From Nostoc paludosum FACHB-159 (GTDB lineage: Bacteria; Cyanobacteriota; Cyanobacteriia; Cyanobacteriales; Nostocaceae): DNA of 64,000 bases. The DNA lies in assembly GCF_014698835.1 (NCBI RefSeq), contig NZ_JACJTU010000002.1, positions 124,001 to 188,000 on the forward strand, written 5' to 3'. Below the pieces are notes generated by a model that saw only the letters and a list, made by a program, of their open reading frames with translations, was not told the origin of the DNA and ran no database searches. Below are positions 26,316 to 35,393 of this stretch, piece after piece. Both the position numbers and the translations under genes were made by a program. Each line of letters begins with the position of its first letter. Position 1 is the stretch's first letter.

Positions 26316-27179
26316 TTACATTGCCACCCGTGGATAAAGTCGTCCACCAATGATGGCTAAGATTATTAATGTTAACAAGAGAATTGTACAATCGAGACCA
26401 AACCCATAGATGCTAGTGCCGTTGAGCAACATGGTGCCGCGTAAACCATCCACCTCATAAGTCAAAGGATTTAAATGGGAAATGAATTTTAACCAGTCGG
26501 GCATCAACGAGATGGGATAGATGGCATTGCTAGCAAAAAATAAGGGCATCGTTAATAATTGCCCAATACCTGTCATCCGTTCTCGCGTTTTCACTAAACA
26601 GCCAATGATTAAGGAAAAAAGACAAAAGCAAGCAGCCCCCAGCATCACCAACAGTAACACTTGCAAAATCGCAAGCGGATGGAGATTGAGTTTGACACCT
26701 AATACAAATGCTAGTGTGTAAATGACCGCAACCTGTGATAAGCACCGCACCCCACACGCCAGGGCTTTGCCCAAAACCATCGCCACACGGGGTGTCGGAC
26801 TAGCTAGGAATTTATGCACAATCCCTAAATCCCGTTCCCAAATCAGCGTCATTCCACCAGTAAAAATTGCCACAAACAGGACGCTCTGAGCCAGAATCCC
26901 AGCACTGATGAAATCTAGATAAGGTAAGTCACCTGTGGGAATGGCACGAGTCCGGGAGAAAACTTGCCCAAAAATCAGCAACCATAAGCTTGGCTGCACG
27001 GCTCGAACGATTAAATCAGTGGGGTCGTGGCGGAGTTTGCGTACTTCCAATTCAGCGATCGCTAGGGTTTTTGTCGCTAGTTCGCTAATTGCAGAGATTA
27101 AATTACGTCGGTGGGTAGGTTGTAGCTGCTGTACTTTAACCCAACCGCCCAGCAGTGCGTCTGGTTCTCGCTGTGTCAC
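26316..27179 (-). CDS. ABC-2 type permease (DrrB-like)
   Basis: A 287-aa membrane protein with six hydrophobic segments, matching the ABC-2 permease family (DrrB, daunorubicin export). Landmarks are LRHDPTDLIVRAVQPSLWLLIFGQVF, a GTLIWERDLG-like cytoplasmic helix (MTLIWERDLGIVHKFLASP), and FFASNAIYPISLMPDWL, the conserved segment before the last helices, then NPLTYEVDGLR. It starts with GTG at 27179 and its first 44 bp lie inside the ATPase gene, so the two are translationally coupled. It forms the membrane half of an exporter with the adjacent ATPase. Confidence 0.9.
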   Translation of the reverse strand: MTQREPDALLGGWVKVQQLQPTHRRNLISAISELATKTLAIAELEVRKLRHDPTDLIVRAVQPSLWLLIFGQVFSRTRAIPTGDLPYLDFISAGILAQSVLFVAIFTGGMTLIWERDLGIVHKFLASPTPRVAMVLGKALACGVRCLSQVAVIYTLAFVLGVKLNLHPLAILQVLLLVMLGAACFCLFSLIIGCLVKTRERMTGIGQLLTMPLFFASNAIYPISLMPDWLKFISHLNPLTYEVDGLRGTMLLNGTSIYGFGLDCTILLLTLIILAIIGGRLYPRVAM

Positions 27180-27987
27180 GGTAGTTGACTCCTGATGTTA
27201 ACTGGTTGCCTGTGTAGTGAATAAAGACATCATCCAAAGTTGCGTTTGCTTTGCCCAAGGAGGCTTTCAAGTCGCTCGGTGCGCCTGTGGTCACGACTTG
27301 GCCTTGTTGCATAATTACCACTCGATCGCACAGACTGTCTGCTTCTTCCAAAAAGTGAGTTGTTAAAAATATAGTTGTGCCGTAATCAATACAGAGTTGT
27401 TGAACGAGTTGCCATACTTGCGTGCGGGCGATGGGGTCTAGTCCTACAGTCGGCTCATCCAAAAATAAAATTTCCGGTTGATGCAAAATCGATTGGGCAA
27501 TTTCCAGCTTGCGGATCATGCCACCGGAGTAGGTGCGTACCAAGCGCTTGCCAGCATCTTGCAAACCCATGTATTCTAAAATTTCCCAGATGCGGCGATC
27601 GCGTCCTTTTTTCGGTATTTCATACAGCTTGGCAAAGATTAACAGATTTTCGTAACCCGTAAGGCTCCCATCCGCAGACAGCGCTTGGGGTACATAGCCA
27701 ATGGCGCGTCTGACAGCATCGGATTGACGAGTCACGTCATAGCCGGCTAAGATTGCTGTCCCCGCACTGATAGGCAGTAAAGTTGTCAACATTTTTATTA
27801 CTGTACTTTTACCTGCCCCATTCGGGCCAAGCAGCCCAAATATTTCACCTCGTTCCACAGATATGCTCAGGTCATTAACAGCGGTTAACTTGCCAAAGCG
27901 GCGCGTCAGTCCCTCAGTTTCCAAAATCAGCGATTTTGGCTCGTTGGGAGGTTGCGATCGGTTGATTTTTCCCGTAAGTATTGTCAC
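27136..27987 (-). CDS. ABC transporter ATPase (DrrA-like)
   Basis: A 283-aa ATPase of a DrrAB-type exporter. Walker A is GPNGAGKST, the Q-loop is in GYVPQALS, the signature is YSGGMIRKLEIA, Walker B is ILFLDEPTVGLDP and the H-loop is TTHFLEEAD. The C-terminal extension (ASLGKANATLDDVFIHYTG) is the regulatory segment common to drug and polysaccharide ABC-2 ATPases. It begins with GTG at 27987 and is the first gene of the operon ATPase-permease-MarR-MFS. A palindromic operator candidate lies 20-45 bp upstream. Confidence 0.93.
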   Translation of the reverse strand: MTILTGKINRSQPPNEPKSLILETEGLTRRFGKLTAVNDLSISVERGEIFGLLGPNGAGKSTVIKMLTTLLPISAGTAILAGYDVTRQSDAVRRAIGYVPQALSADGSLTGYENLLIFAKLYEIPKKGRDRRIWEILEYMGLQDAGKRLVRTYSGGMIRKLEIAQSILHQPEILFLDEPTVGLDPIARTQVWQLVQQLCIDYGTTIFLTTHFLEEADSLCDRVVIMQQGQVVTTGAPSDLKASLGKANATLDDVFIHYTGNQLTSGVNYRDTARTRRTAGRLG

Positions 27988-28007
27988 AAGTTTCGATGCA
28001 CCTATTT

Positions 28008-28032
28008 TAGTTAGATAAACTAACTATTAGTT
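28008..28032 (-). promoter_or_regulatory. candidate MarR operator upstream of the efflux operon
   Basis: TAGTTAG-ATAAA-CTAACTA (28008-28026) has perfect 7-bp arms. A second palindrome, AACTA-T-TAGTT (28022-28032), overlaps it. They stand 20-45 bp before the ATPase start, where a repressor would block transcription. MarR dimers bind such AT-rich palindromes. Assignment to this MarR is inference. Confidence 0.6.
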
Positions 28033-28418
28033 TCTCAATAGATTATCTGGAAGTCAATAGTCTGCTGGCAGGAAAAATGATTCAGAAGGCAGAAGTACGT
28101 TCGCGCAGCGTCCCGTAGGCAAGGCAGAGGGCAGTCCCGATGAAACAAGTTTCACAGCTAAGCATGAAAATGTGGTATGGGACTGAGCTATATAGATACT
28201 CATCGAAGGAGCATTTTCAAGCTAGAAGGGAACCCACGCGCAAATAGTGGGATTGAAAACTTGGACGCTTCATGTCTGGCGCTGCGCGTCTCAACATGAA
28301 TCTTTTTTTCTTGGTCGGCTTTAAACCCACCCCTAAAGGATTTTTTCTCATCAAGCCTTCTGCCTCCTGCCCTCTGCCTTTCTTCTGTAAGCGCACCGGA
28401 GATTGGCGTTCACTAGTC
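28033..28418. other. 386-bp intergenic region with dispersed repeat fragments
   Basis: Holds a GC-rich fragment (acgttcgcgcagcgtcccgt near 28094), the cttctgcctcctgccctctgcc heptamer-like tail near 28356, and a short hairpin-rich patch near 28270-28300. No gene, RNA or terminator is convincing. Confidence 0.55.
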
Positions 28419-31055
28419 CTAAATCGTTGGTCGCTTGCTTTCGAGAATTTCTGTTGCCTTCTGGGCCGAAAGTGGTCGGTAGAATAGAAAACCTTGTACA
28501 TCCTCGCAATTGATAGACTTTAAAAACTCCAATTCTTCTTCGTTCTCTACCCCTTCGGCTGTCAACCTCAACCCTAAACTCTGCCCCAAGCTAACTATGG
28601 CCTTGATAATATGAGCAACTTTGACATCACGCGTCAAATCTTGGACAAAAGACTTATCGATTTTTAAATTGTGGAGTGGCAAAAGCTGTAGGCGGGAGAG
28701 TGAAGAATGACCAGTACCAAAATCATCAATGGAGAGGTGAACGCCCATTTGCTGTAACTCTTGTAATACGCTGCGGGTGAAGTCTAAATCTTCAATGGCT
28801 GTGCTTTCAGTAATTTCTAACTCTAAAAAGTGAGCTTCTAGCCCGGTTTGTTCAAGAATTTTAGCTACAGTCTCTACTAATTTGGGTTGACGAAACTGTT
28901 TGAGAGAAAGATTAACCGCCATCATCAGGGGTGATAATCCTGCATCTTGCCAAGCTTTATTTTGCCTACAGGCTGTCCGCAGCGCCCATTCGCCGATGGG
29001 GACAATTAATCCGCTTTGTTCGGCCAGGGGAATGAAAACACTGGGGGCGACCAATCCCATTTCTGGGTGCTGCCAACGCAACAAAGCCTCCATTCCAGTA
29101 ATTTCCCCTGTGGCAATGTTCACACGAGGTTGATAGTACAAAGAAAATTCTTTGCGTTCTAGGGCATAGCGCAAGCTTTTCTCTAAAGTCAGGAGTTCAG
29201 GATTTTTGGCGCTCAGAGAAGCGCTGTAGAATTGGTAATTATTTCGTCCTTTGTCTTTAGCATGATACAAAGCGGTATCTGCGTGCTGGATTAGTGTTTC
29301 GGCGTCAGGACTGTTGTTATCGAGCAACGCAATACCAAGGCTGGCACTGATGTAAAGTTCGTGCCCTTGGAGATGAAAGGCATCCTCTAAGGTTTGTAAG
29401 ATTCTCTGTGCTACTTGGGTTACTTCTTCGATATTATTCACTCGCGGGAGTAAAATTGTAAATTCATCGCCTCCCCAACGGGCTACGGTATCTCCCTTTC
29501 TGAGTGAGTCTTTTAATCTTTGGGCAACGTTTTGTAATAGCTTGTCTCCCAGTGTATGCCCAAGGGTGTCGTTAATCACTTTGAAGCGATCTAAGTCGAG
29601 AAAGATCGCAGCTAAACTTTCCCCATTGCGACTTGCGTTAGGCAGGGCTTTGCTCAACATCTCGTCAAATAATAGACGATTGGGTAAGCCTGTGAGCATA
29701 TCATGGAGGGCTTGATAGCGAATCTTTTCTTCTACTTGCTGACGTTGCCGCGCACCTATAATACTGGCAGCCATTGTCAATAAGGTGGATTCTTCGTGCT
29801 TTGACCAATGACGTTCATAGGCGCAGTCTGCCAAACCAAGATAACCCCAAAACTCGTTCTCTAGGCGCAGAGGCACTAGAAGTAGGGATTGAACGCTATC
29901 TCGAATCAATAATTCTTGTTCGGCGACGGGGAATGTTCGGGTGAGTCCGCTAATTAACTGCCCGGTAGAGAGAATATTATACCAACGGGTTAATCCAGAA
30001 GCTTCATAAGGCTGATTTTGCCAATTTTTGTAAGTAGGTTCAATAAAAGAGTGTGTCCATTCAAATCGCAGGCTGACTGCTATTTCTCCTGTAGCCGGAT
30101 GAGGATGATTTTGAAAAAGATAAACGCGATCGGCTTTGGCGGCTTCGCCCAAAACAACTAGAGCTTTCTCAATGCCTGTTTCGTAGTTTAGTTCGCCCAG
30201 CAAATAATTGGCTGCTTCTGCAACCGCTTGTAGCAAGCGATCGCGCTGGCGTAGTTCAGCTGTTGCTTGTTTTTGCTCAGTAATATCCCTAGCAATAAAA
30301 GTTCTAATTAAATCGCTCTCAGGAAGGTAGAGAACTGATTGTTCAAAAACTTCTGTACCTACTTCCACCTCCCGCATAAATGAGTTTTTTTCTAAATTGT
30401 TAACTGCACTCAACAGTCCTTTTAAAATTGGGTGTTTCATCCCAATTTCCCTGAGTTTAGGAAACTTGAGAGTTGCGGCTGGATTGAGATAAGTTACTCT
30501 TCCCTCTAAATCCATCTCAATAATTGGATTGGGAATTAGTTCTGGGAAGGAGGCTAGACGAGCAAGAGCAGTTTCGCTAGCTGCTTCAAAGGTAGGATCG
30601 ACGGCTAGGGTTTGAAAAGGATTGGCAGGATTGCCTTGCTCTGATAAAAAACCAGATAAATCTTCAACGCCAGAAGATTCAGAAAATGCTTGTTCAGAAA
30701 GATTGGAAATAGCATAATATTTAGCTTGAGCTTGATTACTCCCAAAGGCAATGACATCTCCATGCTTGAGGTTGTGAGAGAAGCAGCGATCGCCATTCAC
30801 AAATAAGCCATTGGTACTTCCTTTTCCCTTATAATTTCCATCAATAATCTGAAAGCCATATTGGTCAGTTTCTGGAACAGTTACCCGCAATAAAATAGCA
30901 TGTTGCATTGATACTGATCGAGAAGCTAGGACAATAGTATTCGCGGGATGCCGTCCTAGAGAATAAGTAGCCTCTCTTAAGGGGACAGTTCGCCGCCCTT
31001 GTAGGTCTTGGATGACCAACAGATGGCGTATTTTTTCACGCTCATTTCCTAGCAT
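28419..31055 (-). CDS. FHA-PAS-GAF-GGDEF-EAL cyclic di-GMP protein
   Basis: An 878-aa cytoplasmic protein. Residues about 20-117 form an FHA domain (YSLGRHPANTIVLASRSVS, then GSTNGLFVNG), which binds phosphothreonine. A PAS (about 165-262) and a GAF domain (about 285-440) follow. The GGDEF domain has an intact RWGGDEF and an RxxD inhibition site five residues before it (RKGD). The EAL domain keeps EALLRW, NLSLKQF, LEITES, SIDDFGTGHSS and AEGVE. Both cyclase and phosphodiesterase sites look intact, so it may be bifunctional. The FHA domain points to control by a Ser/Thr kinase. GAGGAAG before the ATG is a good ribosome binding site. It is a single gene. Confidence 0.93.
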   Translation of the reverse strand: MLGNEREKIRHLLVIQDLQGRRTVPLREATYSLGRHPANTIVLASRSVSMQHAILLRVTVPETDQYGFQIIDGNYKGKGSTNGLFVNGDRCFSHNLKHGDVIAFGSNQAQAKYYAISNLSEQAFSESSGVEDLSGFLSEQGNPANPFQTLAVDPTFEAASETALARLASFPELIPNPIIEMDLEGRVTYLNPAATLKFPKLREIGMKHPILKGLLSAVNNLEKNSFMREVEVGTEVFEQSVLYLPESDLIRTFIARDITEQKQATAELRQRDRLLQAVAEAANYLLGELNYETGIEKALVVLGEAAKADRVYLFQNHPHPATGEIAVSLRFEWTHSFIEPTYKNWQNQPYEASGLTRWYNILSTGQLISGLTRTFPVAEQELLIRDSVQSLLLVPLRLENEFWGYLGLADCAYERHWSKHEESTLLTMAASIIGARQRQQVEEKIRYQALHDMLTGLPNRLLFDEMLSKALPNASRNGESLAAIFLDLDRFKVINDTLGHTLGDKLLQNVAQRLKDSLRKGDTVARWGGDEFTILLPRVNNIEEVTQVAQRILQTLEDAFHLQGHELYISASLGIALLDNNSPDAETLIQHADTALYHAKDKGRNNYQFYSASLSAKNPELLTLEKSLRYALERKEFSLYYQPRVNIATGEITGMEALLRWQHPEMGLVAPSVFIPLAEQSGLIVPIGEWALRTACRQNKAWQDAGLSPLMMAVNLSLKQFRQPKLVETVAKILEQTGLEAHFLELEITESTAIEDLDFTRSVLQELQQMGVHLSIDDFGTGHSSLSRLQLLPLHNLKIDKSFVQDLTRDVKVAHIIKAIVSLGQSLGLRLTAEGVENEEELEFLKSINCEDVQGFLFYRPLSAQKATEILESKRPTI

Positions 31056-32167
31056 GATTCTTCCTCAAATTCTCATATATTTGGGTCTTAGTCTGAAAAA
31101 TACTCCTCCCATAAGTTCAGATTTTTCATATCTGCTTTTGGGAATTTTACTCAATTAAATTTATTGCTATCTATAGATGACAAAATTTGTATAACGAGCC
31201 AAACTGACTTTTATTTTGAGAATTTCCCTTTTGTAATGATATGGTTAATTTTTTAACTATCTGTTTTCTCAACTCATGCATAATTTATCAACTTTATTCC
31301 TTGGTCTATATCATCTAACCTTTCCTTTTTTAGGATACCCAAAATAAAATAAAACACAGAAGCTGAAACTTAGTATATTTGCGGATTTTTATTTTTCAGT
31401 GATGTTGATATTCCGCAAAAACCACGGAGTATGCAACAATCGTTTATTACTGCATCATTCTGAGAAATTCAAAATATCAAAGTAAAAATTAAAAATAAAA
31501 TACTGATAAGTTAAACCTCGTCCAAGTTGACAAATGGAGTTTTTCAAAAGGTAACTCTTAACAGGTAACACGGTTAGGGGAAGAGTATAGGATTTGGGAA
31601 TAAAAGTCAATTCTGAAAAAACTAGGTATTTCAAGGTAGACGCGGTTTAATCTGCCTTTAAGTTGCATAATCCTTAGCTCTACAAAGACACTCTGAGGCG
31701 GGTAAGGGGAGACGTGGGGATGCAATTTAAATGATTATTAGGTGACAGCAGATTGCTCTGAAACTGAGGTATAGATAATCGTAGAGGCGCTAAGCTTGGT
31801 GACCCTACTCGTTTACTTCATTTACCTGAAATACGCTGTAAGTAGAACGGGGTAAAAAAACCAAAATATGTAACGAAAAGTAAAGTGGCCCAAAAAGCTC
31901 TTCCCTTCTGCCTTCTGCCTTTTGCCTCCTGCCTTGTCATAACGACAATTTTCAACACCGACTTACTTATATTTATGGATTTTAATTTTTGACAGGAGTG
32001 GTCTCAAACCGCCGTCACTACAGGTTATTTTTCCACAAGGTATCCTCTAGCCACAAAACGGCTTCTCAGAAAGTAACAAATCTTGATTTTATTTTCCAGA
32101 AATAAATTTAGAGCGTTGCTACTAACTATTTTTTATTTTTAACTTTTGCCTTGTTTTGGTAAATGAT
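31056..32167. other. 1.1-kb intergenic region, mostly featureless
   Basis: AT-rich DNA between two leftward genes. Apart from the dispersed repeat at 31841-31935 I see no gene, RNA, terminator or conserved operator. Its length is large for this genome and it could hide small RNAs or decayed sequence. Confidence 0.6.
31841..31935. repeat. dispersed repeat, GTAGAAC...AAAGTAAAG family, copy 1
   Basis: About 80 bp here (agtagaacggggtaaaaaaa onward, ending in the cttctgccttctgcct heptamers) match 52385-52464 with five mismatches. A more diverged piece (taacgaaaagtaaagt) occurs near 24400. It has no coding capacity. Confidence 0.8.
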
Positions 32168-34090
32168 TTAAAAAGGATTATAGAGTAAGCTAAAGTACAA
32201 ACCATTTTCTTGTAATGTGCGATCGCCCGATTCAACAGACACTAAAGGAATTCCCCAGTCCAGACGAACAGTGAAGCGCGATCCCTGCGACCAACGCAAC
32301 CCCAAACCAACGGCGGCTAGGGTATTAGGGTCGGGATTCTCTCTACCAGAACTGTTCCAACCAACACCAAAATCAACAAAAGGGACGACCTGCAAAGTAC
32401 TATTTATCTGGGATAAACGTAGAATCGGTATTTGAACTTCAGCTGAAACAAAAGTGCCATTATCTGTTAACAAATAATCCTGACGGTAGCCCCGAATGCT
32501 ATCTTGCCCACCCAAGCCAAATTGTTCTATGGGCAAAAGTCTTCTGGATGCTAATTGTGTATTTAAACGCAGTAAAAGTAAGGTTTCAGGAGCTAAAAGA
32601 CGTGCCCACTGGGCTTGTCCTTGCCAAGCAAAAAAACGGCTATCGGGAGGATTTTCATTAATCGTGGCATCCAACGCACCAATGCCCAAGTTGAATTGAG
32701 ACCGAAGGGCGATAACTTCACGGCTGTTGCGAGAAGTCCATTCTTGAAAAAATCGCAATGCAGATATCCTAGTGCGTCCCTGTTCGTCAGCTCCAGGTGA
32801 AATTTCAGATGCGGGCACCCCTTCTCTCTGTAATAAGGACGAGATATCGCTTTCCCGCCGCGAAGCTGTTAACCCAATGGCCAATTCTCGTGTGGGAGTT
32901 TGAAGTATTGGCTGCCGAAATGTCAGTTCATAATAACGAGAATCTGATTCGATATCTAAAATCTCGAAAGGAGGTTCAATGACATTGCTCGATGTGATGC
33001 CATAGTTGAAACTAAGGGTGCCGTTGCGGGCATTGAGGGGTAAGGTGTAGCTGGCGTCAAAGGAGTTACTACCATCGGTATTAGTGTAAGCTACACCTAG
33101 ACTATCTCCCAATCCCAATAAGTTGGCTTCGTTCAATTGTAATCGGCGTCGGAAACTACCGACACTAGGCGATCGCCCATTATCTAAAGCTATTTGGCTA
33201 CTAAAGGTTTTTGCTTCGCTAATTTTGACTTCTAACAAACTCACACCGGTGCGCGACCCCGCTGAAAGTTCAGCAGACAGATTTTCAATCAAAGGATTAA
33301 GTTGCAAAAGCTGTAATGCTTCCAACAAACGCTGCCGATTTAGAGGAGGTGATGTAGCTATTGCTAGTCGGCTGCGAATATAGTTGGGGTTCAACCGCCG
33401 AGTACCAGTTATTTGAATGTCTTCTAATTTACCTTCAACAACCTGAATTTTAACAACACCGGATTGGATTGTTTGAGGTGGAATATAGGCACCAGAAGTA
33501 ATGTAACCATTTTTGACATACAGCTCAGTAATTTTGGAGCGTGCCTGATAGACTTCGGTGAGGGAAATCGGTCGTTTAGTAAATTCCGCAGTAGCTTCGG
33601 CTAACTGTTCGGGAGTGAAAACTGTGCTGCCAATAACTTCAAACCGTTCAACAATAATAGTTTGAGGAGACTTATTAGGAATCGGTTGCTCAGGTGTAAG
33701 AGTTGGGGTAGGGGATGGAAATAGTTGTGCTGGTGGGGGAAGCGGTTGTGGTACTTCCGGTGAGGGAAGTGGGGAAGGTGCAGGTGGTTGGACATCCTGT
33801 GGCGGTGGGATTTGTTGGGACAAGAGCGAATTGCTATTTGGTAGTTGTGTCGTATCAGCAGCCTGAGCTTTTAGGGGTGGAGAAGGTAGGCAACCCAGAG
33901 ATACAAATACACTCACTGGTAATAACCAGAACATTGAAATCTTAGGGAATTGCAAGTAAAAAAATATCCAATTATTTCTTGTGGGTTGTGCATCTCGATC
34001 GCTCATGATTGCAGACGAGCGAGACGCTCCCCCCTCAAGATTGTATAATTTATTTCTTAAGAATACTTTAAAAGTATATTTATTAATCAT
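32168..34090 (-). CDS. ShlB/FhaC/HecB-type two-partner secretion outer-membrane protein
   Basis: A 640-aa TpsB/Omp85-family protein. A hydrophobic segment (ISMFWLLPVSVFVSLGCLP) acts as signal peptide about 50 residues in. Then comes a Pro/Gln-rich linker (about 85-140) and the POTRA_2 domain: IIVERFEVIGSTVFTPEQLA, then YVKNGYITSGAYIPPQTIQSG and KIQVVEGKLEDIQITG. The ShlB beta-barrel begins near 290 (QIALDNGRSPSVGSFRRRL) and contains the conserved GLGGQDSIRGYRQDYLL. It ends in Phe, as outer-membrane barrels do. No TpsA exoprotein gene with an N-terminal TPS domain is adjacent. The true start is unclear; the ATG at 34006 (MSDRDAQ) is an alternative. Confidence 0.9.
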   Translation of the reverse strand: MINKYTFKVFLRNKLYNLEGGASRSSAIMSDRDAQPTRNNWIFFYLQFPKISMFWLLPVSVFVSLGCLPSPPLKAQAADTTQLPNSNSLLSQQIPPPQDVQPPAPSPLPSPEVPQPLPPPAQLFPSPTPTLTPEQPIPNKSPQTIIVERFEVIGSTVFTPEQLAEATAEFTKRPISLTEVYQARSKITELYVKNGYITSGAYIPPQTIQSGVVKIQVVEGKLEDIQITGTRRLNPNYIRSRLAIATSPPLNRQRLLEALQLLQLNPLIENLSAELSAGSRTGVSLLEVKISEAKTFSSQIALDNGRSPSVGSFRRRLQLNEANLLGLGDSLGVAYTNTDGSNSFDASYTLPLNARNGTLSFNYGITSSNVIEPPFEILDIESDSRYYELTFRQPILQTPTRELAIGLTASRRESDISSLLQREGVPASEISPGADEQGRTRISALRFFQEWTSRNSREVIALRSQFNLGIGALDATINENPPDSRFFAWQGQAQWARLLAPETLLLLRLNTQLASRRLLPIEQFGLGGQDSIRGYRQDYLLTDNGTFVSAEVQIPILRLSQINSTLQVVPFVDFGVGWNSSGRENPDPNTLAAVGLGLRWSQGSRFTVRLDWGIPLVSVESGDRTLQENGLYFSLLYNPF

Positions 34091-34403
34091 CGCACTGAAC
34101 TGTTTTTAAGCTGCAATTATGCAATTATATGGATACTGTTATAAATGTGAATCTTACTTCATCTTTTGCCACTAAAGTTAATATTTTGGGTAAATTTCAA
34201 TGGAAAAGGTAAATTAATTTTTGGGGAGGGAACAGGCAATAGGCAATAGAGATTAAATATTATAAGTCTTTAAAGTGACATGATATTACGCTAGGTTTAT
34301 ATCGTAAACTATGCTTCAACTGCACGATCGCAAATTTAAAATTGCAAACTTAAAATTATGGGGTTGCATAAGTGTGAGAGAATTTTGGAATTTGCATCAA
34401 AAT

Positions 34404-34436
34404 CATCCCCCCATCCCGGCGTATTGTGGGGGTAGT
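34404..34436 (-). terminator. candidate terminator after the REC-GGDEF gene
   Basis: On the minus strand CTACCCCC and GGGGGGAT flank a short loop directly after the stop codon and are followed by TGATTTT. This would end the kinase-cyclase operon. Confidence 0.5.
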
Positions 34437-35393
34437 TTACTTTTGAGTAGCTAGAATAATGTGCACAAAGCGATCGCGTCCTGCTTTTTTTGCTTGATAC
34501 AATGCGCGGTCTGCTGCGGCAAACATTTCTTCCAAATCAGAATTTAGTTGAGGAATTACTGTGGTAAACCCGGCGCTGATGGTCACATGACGACTAACTT
34601 GGGAATTTTGATGAGGAATTGCCAATTTACGAACAGCATCGCAAATTTTTTCGGCAACATAAGTCGCCCCTTGGGTGTCTGTGTTAGGTAAAATAACAGC
34701 AAATTCTTCGCCACCATAACGAGCAACTAAATCTCCAGGGCGTTTGACAATATCTTTGATAGCTTGAGCAATTTTAATGAGACAGCGATCGCCTACTCGA
34801 TGACCATAAGTATCGTTGTATGATTTGAAAAAATCAACATCGCAAAGGATCAAAGAAAGTGGCTGTTGTTCCCGTTTCATCCGCTGCCACTCTTGGTAAA
34901 AATACTCCTCAAACCCCCGGCGGTTTGCCACCTCAGTTAATCCATCAATAGTAACTAATCGCTGCAATTCCAGATTCACGGCTTCGAGTTTTTGTTGTAA
35001 CTGAGATTGTTGAATTAAGCGTTTTACCCGTTGTCGCAAAACTGGCCAGTGAATCGGTTTGGTAATATAGTCCATTGCCCCGACTTCAAATGCACGGTCA
35101 ACTGACTCTTCATCCTCAAGCCCTGTAATCATTAATACTGGGATGTGCTTGCTACAATCAAGAATTTGCAACTGAGTGCAACACTCAAACCCATCCATAT
35201 CCGGCATGATGGCATCAAGGAGTACTATGTCTGGGTGAACTTTGTTATACATAGTTAAAGCCTCTATACCATTTCGAGCTTCGACTATTTGATACGCTTC
35301 CCGCTCCAAGAAATTGCGTAAAATCATGCGAATGAATGGTTCATCATCAACGATTAAAACTAATGATTGGCTTTCTTGAGGGTTGGCTTTCAT
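34437..35393 (-). CDS. REC-GGDEF diguanylate cyclase response regulator (PleD/RpfG-like)
   Basis: A 318-aa response regulator. The receiver (about 10-130) keeps the acidic pair VDDEP, phospho-acceptor D60 in VLLDAIMPDMDGF, and Lys in YITKPIHWP. After a short coiled-coil helix comes the GGDEF domain with ITDGLTEVANRRGF-type start, DVDFFKSYNDTYGH, and active site YGGEEF at 226-231. An RxxD inhibition site (RPGD, 218-221) lies five residues before it. It should make c-di-GMP upon phosphorylation. It overlaps the preceding kinase gene by 4 bp (ATGA), so the two are translationally coupled and form a cognate pair. Confidence 0.95.
   Translation of the reverse strand: MKANPQESQSLVLIVDDEPFIRMILRNFLEREAYQIVEARNGIEALTMYNKVHPDIVLLDAIMPDMDGFECCTQLQILDCSKHIPVLMITGLEDEESVDRAFEVGAMDYITKPIHWPVLRQRVKRLIQQSQLQQKLEAVNLELQRLVTIDGLTEVANRRGFEEYFYQEWQRMKREQQPLSLILCDVDFFKSYNDTYGHRVGDRCLIKIAQAIKDIVKRPGDLVARYGGEEFAVILPNTDTQGATYVAEKICDAVRKLAIPHQNSQVSRHVTISAGFTTVIPQLNSDLEEMFAAADRALYQAKKAGRDRFVHIILATQK

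Noticed and set aside
28235..28262. gggattgaaaac resembles the end of a cyanobacterial CRISPR repeat
   Set aside because: Only one copy, no spacing pattern and no cas genes nearby.
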